From Streptomyces mangrovisoli (GTDB taxonomy: Bacteria; Actinomycetota; Actinomycetes; Streptomycetales; Streptomycetaceae): a stretch of 64,000 nucleotides of DNA. The notes under the pieces were generated by a model. The model was not told where the DNA came from, ran no database searches, and saw only the letters and a list, made by a program, of their open reading frames with translations. Positions 15,601-23,489 of the stretch are shown piece by piece (position 1 is the stretch's first letter; each line of letters starts with the position of its first letter). A program made the translations under genes and the position numbers. Where the stretch lies: assembly GCF_000974985.2 (NCBI RefSeq), contig NZ_LAVA02000119.1, forward strand, positions 42,455 to 106,454. Reading direction: 5' to 3'.

Positions 15601-17811
15601 GTGCAGGACAACGCCACCGAAGTGACCGCCGCCGGGATCGCCCGGCTGGCCGGCGTCGGCCGCGCCGCCGTGAGCAACTGGCGACGCCGGCACGCGGACT
15701 TCCCGAGGCCCGTGGGCGGCACCGAGACCAGCCCGTCCTTCGCGCTGGCCGAGGTCGAGTCGTGGCTGCGCAAGCAGGGCAAACTCGCCGAGGTCCCGCT
15801 GCGCGAACGCGTCTGGCAGCAGCTCGTCGGACACCCGGAAGGGCCGGTCACCGCCCTGGTGCACGCCGGGTGCGCGCTGCTGCTCATCCATGACCGGCCG
15901 ACGGTCTGGCTGGAGGCGAGCGCGGGCTCGGACGAGCGGCTCGCCGCGATGCTGCCGGGCGCGCTGGAGGCGGTGCTCGGCCCGCGCTTCGGTGTGAACG
16001 GGCGTACCGGGGTTCACAGGCCGTCCGCTGCGGCGGGTCCGGGTGGTGTGAACACCCCGGGTGCTGTGAACCCGGCGAGTCGCGTGGACACCCCGAGCGG
16101 TGTGAACCCTTCGGTCCGTGTGAACCCGCAAGGAGCCGGACGCGGCGCGGGTGACGTCAGGCCCGGCGCGGCTGTGAACACCGCCCCTGCCGTTCACACC
16201 CCCACCGGGCCCGAACTCCTTCCCTCCGTGCCCCTGCTGCGGGGCGTGGCCGAACTCGCCGCCGAGACGGGGGCCCGGCAGACGTTCGAGTTCCTGCTCG
16301 GGCGCCACCTCGACGCCAACCCGCGCCAGTTCACCCTCACCCCGTCCGAACTCGCCCGCCTGATGGCCGAACTGGCCGGACCCGCCCGCACCGTGCTCGA
16401 CCCGGCCTGCGGCACCGGCGCCCTGCTGCGCGCCGTCGCCGCCCGCCCCGACCAGGAGCTCTACGCTCAGGACAGCGCCGCCGACCTCGCCGCGCTCACC
16501 GCGCTGCGGCTCGCCCTGAACGGCCTGGCCGGCGTGCGCGGCGCGGTCGGCGACACCCTGCGCGCGGACGCGTTCCCGTCGCTGCGCGCCGACGCCGTGC
16601 TGTGCCACCCGCCGTTCAACGAGCGCAACTGGGGCCACGACGAACTCGCCTACGACCCGCGCTGGGAGTACGGCTTCCCCGCGCGCACCGAGTCGGAGCT
16701 GGCCTGGGTGCAGCACGCGCTGGCCCGGCTGCGGGAGGGCGGCACGGCCGTGCTGCTGATGCCGCCGGCCGCCGCGTCCCGCCGCTCCGGCCGCCGCATC
16801 CGCGCCGACCTGCTGCGCCGCGGCGCCCTGCGCGCGGTCGTCGCCCTGCCCGTGGGCGCGGCGCCGCCGTACAACATCCCGCTGCACCTGTGGGTGCTGC
16901 GGCGGCCCGGTGCGGCGCCCGCGCGGCCGGAGGTGCTGCTCGTGGACAGCGGGCAGTTCGCGGGGGAGGGGCGCGGCGGTCCCGACCTGGAGGCGGTGCG
17001 GGAGGCCGTGCTCGACGCCTGGCGCGCCTTCGACCGGGCCGGCGGCCTCGACGACCGGCCGGGTCTCGCCCGGGCGGTGCCGGTCATCGAACTCCTCGAC
17101 GACGACGTGGACCTGGCGCCCGCCCGGCACCTCCCGCCGCCCGCGGCGGCCGACGGTGCCGAGCAGCTGGCGGCCGTACGGGAGCGGCTCGGCGAGACGC
17201 TGCGCCTGACCGGCGACCTCACGCCGCCCCCGCCGGAGTCCGCGCCACCCGCGCGCTGGCCGCAGACCACCATCGGCGAACTCGCCCGCGGCGGCGCGCT
17301 GGTGCTGCGCACCGGCGGCAGCGGCGGTGCCGCGCGCGGTGCCGTCCTGACCGACCACGACGTCCTGGCCGGTACGGCACCCTCGGGGACGCTGCCGGAG
17401 AGCGACGAGGAGGCCGTGTTCACCGAGGCGGGCGACATCGTCGTACCGGTGCTCGGGGGCGGCTCGGTGGCGCGGGTGATCGACGACGCGACGGCGGGCG
17501 CCGCCCTGGGGCGCAACCTGGTGCTTCTGCGCCCCGATCCCGCGGCGCTCGATCCGTGGTTCCTCGCCGGTTTCCTGCGCGGCACCGCCAACAACCGCCA
17601 GGCCAGCAGCTACGCCTCCACCGCGACCCGGCTCGACGTGCGCCGTCTTCAGCTGCCCCGGCTGCCGCTCGGCGAACAACGGCGCTACGGCGCACGGTTC
17701 CGCGCCCTCGACGAGTTCGAGCGGGCGCTGCGCCACGCGGGCCGGCTCGGGGAGCAGCTCGTGCGCGGGATGTACGACGGCCTGACGGACGGGACCGTGA
17801 CGCCGGAGTGA
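15601..17811 (+). CDS. HTH-HsdM-HsdS-like fusion, N6-adenine methylase family
   Basis: A 736-residue protein with, in order: a MerR/AlpA-like helix-turn-helix (about residues 5-60, ARLAGVGRAAVSNWRRRH), a linker of twelve six-residue units (about 132-203, V-N/H/D at each unit start), an HsdM-like Rossmann methylase domain (about 215-460: SAM motif VLDPACGTGALL, motif IV position CHPPFNE) and an HsdS-like target-recognition region (about 555-720, TTIGELARGG to LDVRRLQLPRLPL). The motif IV Asn of NPPF/Y is His here, so catalysis is doubtful. No restriction subunit is nearby. GTG at 15601 follows GAGGGGAG; an extension to 15523 is possible. Divergent from the two-repeat protein gene. It could be a modification enzyme, an orphan DNA-binding regulator, or both. 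Confidence 0.85.
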   Translation: MQDNATEVTAAGIARLAGVGRAAVSNWRRRHADFPRPVGGTETSPSFALAEVESWLRKQGKLAEVPLRERVWQQLVGHPEGPVTALVHAGCALLLIHDRPTVWLEASAGSDERLAAMLPGALEAVLGPRFGVNGRTGVHRPSAAAGPGGVNTPGAVNPASRVDTPSGVNPSVRVNPQGAGRGAGDVRPGAAVNTAPAVHTPTGPELLPSVPLLRGVAELAAETGARQTFEFLLGRHLDANPRQFTLTPSELARLMAELAGPARTVLDPACGTGALLRAVAARPDQELYAQDSAADLAALTALRLALNGLAGVRGAVGDTLRADAFPSLRADAVLCHPPFNERNWGHDELAYDPRWEYGFPARTESELAWVQHALARLREGGTAVLLMPPAAASRRSGRRIRADLLRRGALRAVVALPVGAAPPYNIPLHLWVLRRPGAAPARPEVLLVDSGQFAGEGRGGPDLEAVREAVLDAWRAFDRAGGLDDRPGLARAVPVIELLDDDVDLAPARHLPPPAAADGAEQLAAVRERLGETLRLTGDLTPPPPESAPPARWPQTTIGELARGGALVLRTGGSGGAARGAVLTDHDVLAGTAPSGTLPESDEEAVFTEAGDIVVPVLGGGSVARVIDDATAGAALGRNLVLLRPDPAALDPWFLAGFLRGTANNRQASSYASTATRLDVRRLQLPRLPLGEQRRYGARFRALDEFERALRHAGRLGEQLVRGMYDGLTDGTVTPE
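15993..16209 (+). repeat. 18-bp-periodic TGTGAAC array inside the methylase gene
   Basis: GTGAAC occurs at 15994, 16048, 16066, 16102, 16120 and 16174, GTGGAC at 16084, and the inverse GTTCAC at 16012 and 16192. Every position is a multiple of 18 bp from the first. It encodes twelve hexapeptides starting Val-Asn, Val-His or Val-Asp in nine of the units. Both GTTCACA copies close a TGTGAAC-N12-GTTCACA inverted repeat (15993-16018 and 16173-16198). Confidence 0.95.
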
Positions 17812-18168
17812 GGGAGTGCGCGCTCGGCGCGCGCCTCGCACTTCACGCCGGGGTGAGGTGCGAGACGACGGCGCGTGTCTGATTGCACGCGCCGGGGTGA
17901 CGCGTGAGGCGCCAGCGCGCGAGGTGATCCGCGCGCCCCTCGCGTACGCCTCCCCCGCGCGGAAGCCGCCGCTCCACCGATCCCCCGCGGCACCTGCGAC
18001 ATCATGCCGAGTGATCAGCACGACAACGGTTCGGTACAACCCGGGACCGCTCGTCGGTGTCGGCCTATACGCTCGAAGCGACAATCGCACGACCGGCGTT
18101 GTCCGCACGACCGGACCGCGCCCGACGGGCGTGCACGCAGGCGTACAACTCAGGCATCAGGAGCAGCC
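17812..18168. other. intergenic region after the methylase gene
   Basis: No gene is seen. A 12-bp hairpin with one wobble (CTCGCACTTCAC at 17835-17846, GTGAGGTGCGAG at 17853-17864) is the likely transcription end of the methylase gene. The rest is GC-rich with CGCGCG tracts. TACAAC (near 18035) and TATACG (near 18065) are possible -10 elements for the membrane protein-kinase pair. Confidence 0.5.
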
Positions 18169-18804
18169 ATGCAAGGCCACGGCTACGCACAGCCGGTGAA
18201 GCAGCCGCCCGCCACAGGGTGGCTGGTCTTCCTGCGTGTGCTGTTCGTGGTGGTCTCGTTCTGCAGTCTCGGCTTCCTGGCCTGGTCGATGCTGCTGCGC
18301 CTGGCGCTCGTGACCCGGAAGTCCCTGGACTGGGGCCTGTTCGTGGCGGTGCTGGCGGTCGACGTGCTCAGCGTCGTGCTGCTCGGCTCCGAGCCCGGCG
18401 ACGAGATCCACACCACCGGCGGCTGGCTCGGGCTCGGCCTGCTCCTCGGCACGCTGGTGGCGGCGGTCGCGTACTACCTGGCGGCGGAGATCCGCCACTT
18501 CCATCAGCTGAGCCACGGCCCCGTCGGCTACCCGGCGGGGACGGCCGCGCCGGCGTACGGCTACCCGCAGGCGCAGACGCAGGTGCCGTACACCGCCACG
18601 ACCGTGCAGCAGGGCCTGCCGCCCGTGCCGCGGATGCCCGCGCCGCAGCCGCCGCTTTCGCAGCCGGCCGTCCCGCAGCCGCCGGTGGCCGGTCCGCCGG
18701 CGCAGCACCCCGGGCCCGCCCGGATCGACCAGGTGCGGGCCGAGCTCGACGAGCTCAGTGACTATCTGCGCAAGCACGACGGCAACCACGAGGGCGGAAG
18801 GTGA
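18169..18804 (+). CDS. four-helix membrane protein coupled to the Ser/Thr kinase
   Basis: A 211-residue protein with about four transmembrane segments in the first 110 residues (WLVFLRVLFVVVSFCSLGFL, a second ending LLRLAL, one around LFVAVLAVDVLSVVLL, one around LGLLLGTLVAAVAYYL). A Pro/Gln/Ala-rich cytoplasmic tail follows, ending in a short charged helix (RIDQVRAELDELSDYL). AGGAG lies 5 nt before the ATG. The stop overlaps the kinase GTG start (GTGA at 18801-18804), so translation is coupled and the two proteins probably work together. The tail could be a kinase interaction or phosphorylation region. No known domain recognised. Confidence 0.85.
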   Translation: MQGHGYAQPVKQPPATGWLVFLRVLFVVVSFCSLGFLAWSMLLRLALVTRKSLDWGLFVAVLAVDVLSVVLLGSEPGDEIHTTGGWLGLGLLLGTLVAAVAYYLAAEIRHFHQLSHGPVGYPAGTAAPAYGYPQAQTQVPYTATTVQQGLPPVPRMPAPQPPLSQPAVPQPPVAGPPAQHPGPARIDQVRAELDELSDYLRKHDGNHEGGR

Positions 18805-20327
18805 CCGTGGCGACAGGACGGGTCGTCGCCGACCGCTACGAACTGTCCACGCTCATCGGGCAGGGCGGCATGGGCCAGGTCTGGACGGCGTACGACCGGC
18901 GGCTGGACCGGCGCGTGGCGGTGAAGCTGCTGCGCCCCGACAAGGTGGCCGGCCAGGAGGCCGACGAACTGCGCCGCCGCTTCGTGCGCGAGTGCCGGGT
19001 GACCGCGCAGGTCGACCACCCGGGGCTGGTCACCGTGCACGACGCGGGCAGCGAGGGCGAGGAGCTGTTCCTCGTCATGCAGTACGTCGACGGCGCCGAC
19101 CTCTCCGACCACCTGGCCGAGCACGACCCGTACCCATGGCAGTGGGCGGTGGCGGTGGCCGCGCAGTTGTGCGCCGTGCTGAGCGCCGTGCACGCCGTGC
19201 CGATCGTCCACCGCGACCTCAAGCCGCGCAACGTGATGGTGAAGCAGGACGGCACGGTCACCGTCCTGGACCTCGGTGTCGCCTCGGTGATGGACTCCGA
19301 CACCACGCGGCTGACGCACACCGGTTCGCCCATCGGCTCGCCCGCCTACATGGCGCCGGAGCAGGCGATGGGCGGCGCGGTCGGCCCGTACACGGATCTG
19401 TACGCACTGGGCGTGCTGATGCACGAACTGCTCAGCGGCGACGTGCCGTTCGCGGGGTCGACGGCGCTCGGTGTGCTGCACCGGCATCTCTACGAACCCC
19501 CGCTGCCCGTGCGCCGGATCCGCCCCGAGGTGCCGGAGGCGCTGGAGGCGCTCGTGCTGCGCCTGCTCGCCAAGGACCCGCAGCACCGTCCGGCGTCCGC
19601 GCAGGAGGTGTACGAGCACCTGGAGCTGCTCCTGCCGGCGCGCGGGACTCCCACGGGGGCGCCCTTGGACCCCACGCGCCCCTTCCTGCGCCCGCACGCC
19701 CCCTGGCCGGACCGCGCGCGCACGCCCGCGCCCCAGCCCGCCCCCGTGGCGGCCGTACCGGACAAGCCCGATGTCGCCGCCGCCGTGGACGAGGTCAAGC
19801 GCCTCCTCGGGGAGGGCCGTATCACCCAGGCCGTCGACATCCTGGGCGCGATCCTGCCCACCGCGGCCTCGCAGCACGGGGAGCACTCCCCGGTCGTGCG
19901 CACCCTGCGCAAGCAGTACGCGGCCACGCTCATGGACGACGGGCAGTACCGGCGCGCGCTGCCCGAACTGCGCCGTCTCGCCGACGAACGCGCCGCCGAG
20001 GCCGGACATGCGGACCCGCAGTCGCTGCGCTTCCGCTTCGACGCGGCACAGTGCCTGGAGCAGCTCGGCGAACCGGCCGCGGCGCTCGCGGAGTACCGCG
20101 CGCTGCTGCCGTACTACGAGAACCAGTACGTCGCCGGGGACCCGGAGCTCGCCCACGACGTGCGCCGGCGCATCGGGCATCTCCTGCTCGCGCTCGGCGA
20201 CCGCGCCGCCGCGCACGACACGCTCGCCCGGCTGCTCGTGGACGTGGAGCGGCTGCGCGGGCCGGTCCATCCGCTGGCCGCCGACATCCGGCGGACCCTG
20301 CAGTGGCTGGGGCAGGTGCGGGGCTAG
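18801..20327 (+). CDS. Hanks-type Ser/Thr protein kinase with TPR-like C-terminus
   Basis: A 508-residue protein kinase. Kinase domain about residues 12-275: glycine loop GQGGMGQVW, catalytic VAVK Lys42, HRDLKPRN with Asp139, and activation segment through GSPAYMAPEQ. The metal-binding DFG is DLG (Asp157-Leu-Gly), a conservative variant that keeps the Asp. The region after about 275 is Pro-rich, and residues about 320-505 look like tandem helical (TPR-like) repeats rather than PASTA. No transmembrane segment is present, unlike PknB; the coupled upstream gene may supply the membrane part. Probably a signalling kinase; substrates unknown. Confidence 0.92.
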   Translation: MTVATGRVVADRYELSTLIGQGGMGQVWTAYDRRLDRRVAVKLLRPDKVAGQEADELRRRFVRECRVTAQVDHPGLVTVHDAGSEGEELFLVMQYVDGADLSDHLAEHDPYPWQWAVAVAAQLCAVLSAVHAVPIVHRDLKPRNVMVKQDGTVTVLDLGVASVMDSDTTRLTHTGSPIGSPAYMAPEQAMGGAVGPYTDLYALGVLMHELLSGDVPFAGSTALGVLHRHLYEPPLPVRRIRPEVPEALEALVLRLLAKDPQHRPASAQEVYEHLELLLPARGTPTGAPLDPTRPFLRPHAPWPDRARTPAPQPAPVAAVPDKPDVAAAVDEVKRLLGEGRITQAVDILGAILPTAASQHGEHSPVVRTLRKQYAATLMDDGQYRRALPELRRLADERAAEAGHADPQSLRFRFDAAQCLEQLGEPAAALAEYRALLPYYENQYVAGDPELAHDVRRRIGHLLLALGDRAAAHDTLARLLVDVERLRGPVHPLAADIRRTLQWLGQVRG

Positions 20328-20332
20328 ATTTT

Positions 20333-20370
20333 GCCGTTCCCGAAGAGAAGTTTGTGATCTTCGAGGGACG
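20333..20370 (+). terminator. hairpin after the kinase gene
   Basis: CCGTTCCCGAAGA and TCTTCGAGGGACGG can pair imperfectly around a short loop, starting eight bases past the TAG stop. It may end the kinase transcript. Confidence 0.45.
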
Positions 20371-20480
20371 GAGTTTCCCGAACGCTCTCCGAGCACCGGA
20401 TAGCGTGCGGGCTCGTTTTGCCGCGAAGAATCAAGAAAAGCGCGCATCGACGTGCGCGCAGCAGGGGTGGGGATCGTTCA

Positions 20481-21308
20481 ATGGCCGGACATCGGCAGTC
20501 CAGGAAGCGCAGATACATCACGTGGGCGGTTGCCGGAGCCGCGGTGGTCGCCGGGGCGGGCATCGCCGCGCAGACCTCCATGGCGGCCACCACCTGGCCC
20601 GCGCAGGCCACGTTCACCGGCCGCGCCTTCGACACCTGCGCCGCCCCGTCGCTGTCCGCCATGAAGGCGTGGCACACGGGCTTCTACGGCGCCGCCGCCG
20701 TCTACGTGGGCGGCAAGAACCGCGGCTGCGCCCAGCCCAACCTGACCGCCTCCTGGGTCAAGTCCGTGACCACGCTGGGCTTCAAGCTCATCCCGCTCTA
20801 CGTCGGCGCACAGCCGCCCTGCCAGACGGGCTCCAACCCGGAGAAGATCACCGCCGCCACGGCCGGCTCGCTCGGCACGAGCGACGCGAACGACGCGGTC
20901 GCCAAGGCGTCCGCGCTCGGCATGAAGGCGGGCAGCGCGCTCTACCTCGACATGGAGTCGTACGACACCACGAACACCTCGTGCAACAACGCGGTGCTCG
21001 CGTACGTGCGCGCGTTCGACAAGCAGCTGCACGCGAAGACCTATCGCGCGGGCTACTACGGCTTCACCAGCTCCAGCGCCAAGGCGATCGCGAACGCGAG
21101 CGACAAGACGGACCTGCCGGGCAACCTCTGGTACGCGCTGTGGGACAGCAAGAACACCACGACGTCGGACTGGCCGTTCGGCGCGACCCAGTTCACCGGG
21201 CACAGCCGCGGTCACCAGTACATGGTCAACAGCAAGGAGAGCCGCGGCGGTTACACGATCACCGTCGACCGGGACGCGTGGGACGGTCCGGTGGCCATCA
21301 CCGGCTGA
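20481..21308 (+). CDS. secreted DUF1906 (Rv2525c-like) glycoside hydrolase-like protein
   Basis: A 275-residue exported protein. The N-terminus (SRKRRYITWAVAGAAVV) is a twin-arginine-like or Sec signal ending near AQTSMAA. The mature part is the DUF1906 TIM-barrel: GRAFDTCAAPSLSAMKAW, YVGGKNRGCAQ, FKLIPLYVGAQ, and the acidic ALYLDMESYD strand typical of GH25-like enzymes, then GYYGFTSSSA and WYALWD. Four Cys suggest disulfides. Family members act on or bind the cell wall; catalytic activity is unproven for most. The start at 20481 gives an ideal signal peptide; a 21-residue extension is possible. Stands alone between the kinase and the SurA-like gene. Confidence 0.88.
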   Translation: MAGHRQSRKRRYITWAVAGAAVVAGAGIAAQTSMAATTWPAQATFTGRAFDTCAAPSLSAMKAWHTGFYGAAAVYVGGKNRGCAQPNLTASWVKSVTTLGFKLIPLYVGAQPPCQTGSNPEKITAATAGSLGTSDANDAVAKASALGMKAGSALYLDMESYDTTNTSCNNAVLAYVRAFDKQLHAKTYRAGYYGFTSSSAKAIANASDKTDLPGNLWYALWDSKNTTTSDWPFGATQFTGHSRGHQYMVNSKESRGGYTITVDRDAWDGPVAITG

Positions 21309-21462
21309 GCACCAGGGCCGCGCGGGACGCGTGGCGGGCGCGGCGGTGCCCGAACCCGGGGTGAATCGTTGGTCGAATGGGTTGGCCAGAGCCGGTCAGC
21401 TGCCTACCATCGATCACCGCAAGACTTTGTGCACCGCCGCACAATCTCCTCGGGAGGTTCCC

Positions 21463-22104
21463 TTGCACCGCCGCCGTCGCACCGCGCTCCTGCTGTCCGC
21501 CGCGATCGCCGCGGCACCTTTGCTCACCGCCTGTGGAAGCGACGCGCATCCCGGCGCGGCCGCCGTCGTGGACGGCCGGCGGATCACCGTGGGAGAGCTT
21601 CAGTCCCGGGTGGCGGAGGTGCGCTCGGCACAGCGGGCCGCGGTTCAGGACGACACGCAGTACGCGCAGGTCGTCGCGAACACCGGCAGTCTCACCCGGG
21701 ACACCCTGCACGAGATGGTGCTGGACGAGGTGCTGCACCGGACCGCGCAGGACGCGGGCGTCACCGTCAGCCGCAGCGAGGTCCAGCGGGAGCGGGCCGG
21801 TCTGGAGCAGCAGGCCGGGGGCTCCAAGGCGCTGGAGTCGGTCTGGCTGCAGCGCTACGGCATCGCGCCGGAGCGGCTGGACGACAACCTCCGGCTCCAG
21901 GTCGAGGCGAGCAAGCTCGCCACCGTGCTCGGCACCCAGGTCAGCGAGCCCGCCTTCTGGAAGGCCCTGTCCGACAAGTCGAAGCAGCTCGGCGTCGACC
22001 TCAATCCGCGCTACGGCACCTGGGACGTGCAGAAGAGCGGCGTCGAGGCGAAGGCGCCGTGGGTCAAGGACGTGACGGCGGCGGAGTCGCAGCAGACGGC
22101 GTAG
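21463..22104 (+). CDS. SurA-N-domain lipoprotein (peptidyl-prolyl isomerase-like chaperone)
   Basis: A 213-residue lipoprotein from a TTG start at 21463, chosen because GGGAGG sits 5 nt upstream and because the signal peptide (RRRRTALLLSAAIAAAPLLTAC) begins right there. The lipobox is LLTAC. The mature part is a SurA/PrsA N-terminal chaperone fold: AAVVDGRRITVGELQSRV, then a helical bundle with DTLHEMVLDEVLHR. The parvulin isomerase domain is missing, so the protein is probably a holdase-type secretion chaperone. It lies just upstream of mazG with a 110-base gap. Confidence 0.85.
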   Translation: MHRRRRTALLLSAAIAAAPLLTACGSDAHPGAAAVVDGRRITVGELQSRVAEVRSAQRAAVQDDTQYAQVVANTGSLTRDTLHEMVLDEVLHRTAQDAGVTVSRSEVQRERAGLEQQAGGSKALESVWLQRYGIAPERLDDNLRLQVEASKLATVLGTQVSEPAFWKALSDKSKQLGVDLNPRYGTWDVQKSGVEAKAPWVKDVTAAESQQTA

Positions 22105-22213
22105 CGGCGCGGAGGCCGCACCGGCCGGGGTGATGGTCGTACGAGCACACCGTCACCCCGGGCCTGTGGACAAAGGGCGCGGCCCTGTCCGCGCCGTGCG
22201 TTACGTTCGAAGC

Positions 22214-23224
22214 GTGAACACCACCAGCCCCGAAGGCGGCCTCGAGAACGGCCCGGCGGACACGCCCGGCCGGGTCGTCCTGCTCACCACCAGCCACCGC
22301 GTCGCGCCCGGCCTGCTGTCCTGGGCCGCCTGGCAGACCCTGCACGGCGCGGACCGCGTGCTGTGCGCGGACGGCGCGCACCCGCAGCTGCCGTATCTGC
22401 GGGAGGCCGGTATAGCGGTCGACGAGGCGGTGCCGAGCGCCGAGGAGCTCGTCGACGCCTGCGCCGGCGGCCGCACGGTCGTGGTGGTGGCCTCCGGCGA
22501 GGGCGAGCCGGCCCTCACCGACGGACTCGCCCGGCTCGCCGGTTCCGGCCGGGTGCGGATGCCCGAGCTGGAGCTGCTGCCCGCCTCCTACGACCTCCCC
22601 GGCGCGCGCCTGCTCGACCTCGTGCAGGTCATGGACCGTATCCGCGCCGAGTGTCCCTGGTCGTCCCGGCAGACCCACACCGGGCTGGCCAAGTACGGCA
22701 TCGAGGAGGCGTACGAGCTGGTCGAGGCGATCGAGGCGGGCGACCGCGAGGAGCTGCGGGAGGAGCTCGGCGACGTCCTGCTCCAGGTGGTCTTCCACGC
22801 GCGGATCGCGGAGGAGGACCCCGAGACGCCGTTCTCCATCGACGACGTCGCCGGCGGCATCGTCGCCAAGCTGATCCACCGGCACCCGCATGTGTTCGGC
22901 GACGAGAGCGCCGAGACGCCGGAGGACGTGAAGGAGCACTGGCTGCGCACGAAGGCCGAGGAGAAGCGGCGCACCTCGGTGACCGAGGGCGTGCCGCTCG
23001 GCCAGCCCGGCCTCGCGCTGGCCGCGAAGCTGGTCTCCCGCGCCCGCACGGCGGGCCTGGACGTGCCGCTGCCCCAGGGCGAGGACATCGGCTACGAGCT
23101 GCTGGCGCTGGCGGCCCGCGCCGAGGCGGAGGGCGTCGACCCGGAGACCGCGCTGCGCGCGGCGGCCCGGGCGTACCGCGACGCGATACGCGCGCAGGAG
23201 GCACGCGCCGCGGAAGGAGCCTGA
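22214..23224 (+). CDS. mazG: nucleoside triphosphate pyrophosphohydrolase MazG
   Basis: A 336-residue MazG. It hydrolyses NTPs and dNTPs to monophosphate and pyrophosphate, cleaning the nucleotide pool and modulating ppGpp levels in some bacteria. Residues about 15-120 are the truncated tetrapyrrole-methylase-like domain found in actinobacterial MazG. Residues about 135-240 are the MazG core with the EExxE-x12-ExxD metal site (EEAYELVEA then EELGDVLLQVVFH) after RIRAECPW. A degenerate second MazG-like segment follows near the C-terminus. The GTG at 22214 has no obvious ribosome site and lies close to a TACGTT -10-like element, so a leaderless mRNA is possible. Confidence 0.93.
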   Translation: MNTTSPEGGLENGPADTPGRVVLLTTSHRVAPGLLSWAAWQTLHGADRVLCADGAHPQLPYLREAGIAVDEAVPSAEELVDACAGGRTVVVVASGEGEPALTDGLARLAGSGRVRMPELELLPASYDLPGARLLDLVQVMDRIRAECPWSSRQTHTGLAKYGIEEAYELVEAIEAGDREELREELGDVLLQVVFHARIAEEDPETPFSIDDVAGGIVAKLIHRHPHVFGDESAETPEDVKEHWLRTKAEEKRRTSVTEGVPLGQPGLALAAKLVSRARTAGLDVPLPQGEDIGYELLALAARAEAEGVDPETALRAAARAYRDAIRAQEARAAEGA

Positions 23225-23259
23225 CCACCGGGGGTGCGCCGCACACCCGCCCCGGTCCC

Positions 23260-23460
23260 CGGGACTCCGAGGGCGCCCGCCCCCGCGCACACGGGCACAC
23301 TCGCCCCCGTCACAGGTCACCGGGTCATCGGGTCACCTGGTCATCGAGCGCGGTAGCCCCCGCGTACACGGGCACACCCGCACCGGTCACCCGGTCTCCG
23401 AGGGCGCCCGCCCCCCGCGCCCACCCCCCCCGGCACACCGGCACACCCGCCCCCGGGCCA
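23260..23460. repeat. degenerate direct repeats between mazG and P450
   Basis: The element containing ACACGGGCACAC and CGCCCCCG/CGCACCGGTCAC occurs near 23289 and 23376, and GGCACACCGGCACACCCGCC near 23440. CTCCGAGGGCGCCCGCC occurs twice (about 23265 and 23397). These are diverged minisatellite-like copies in the 265-base gap. No gene is seen here. Confidence 0.6.
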
Positions 23461-23489
23461 CCCCACCCCCCGCCGTATACCGTCGAGGA

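Noticed and set aside
15601..20327. A Pgl or BREX-like phage defence locus from the neighbouring methylase and kinase
   Set aside because: No PglZ, PglY or BrxC-type gene is present, and the kinase has a signalling rather than PglW-like layout; the two genes are separated by a 350-base gap with a hairpin.
21331..21462. Upstream extension of the SurA-like lipoprotein
   Set aside because: The TTG at 21463 follows a good ribosome site and begins exactly at a signal peptide; the extension would bury it.
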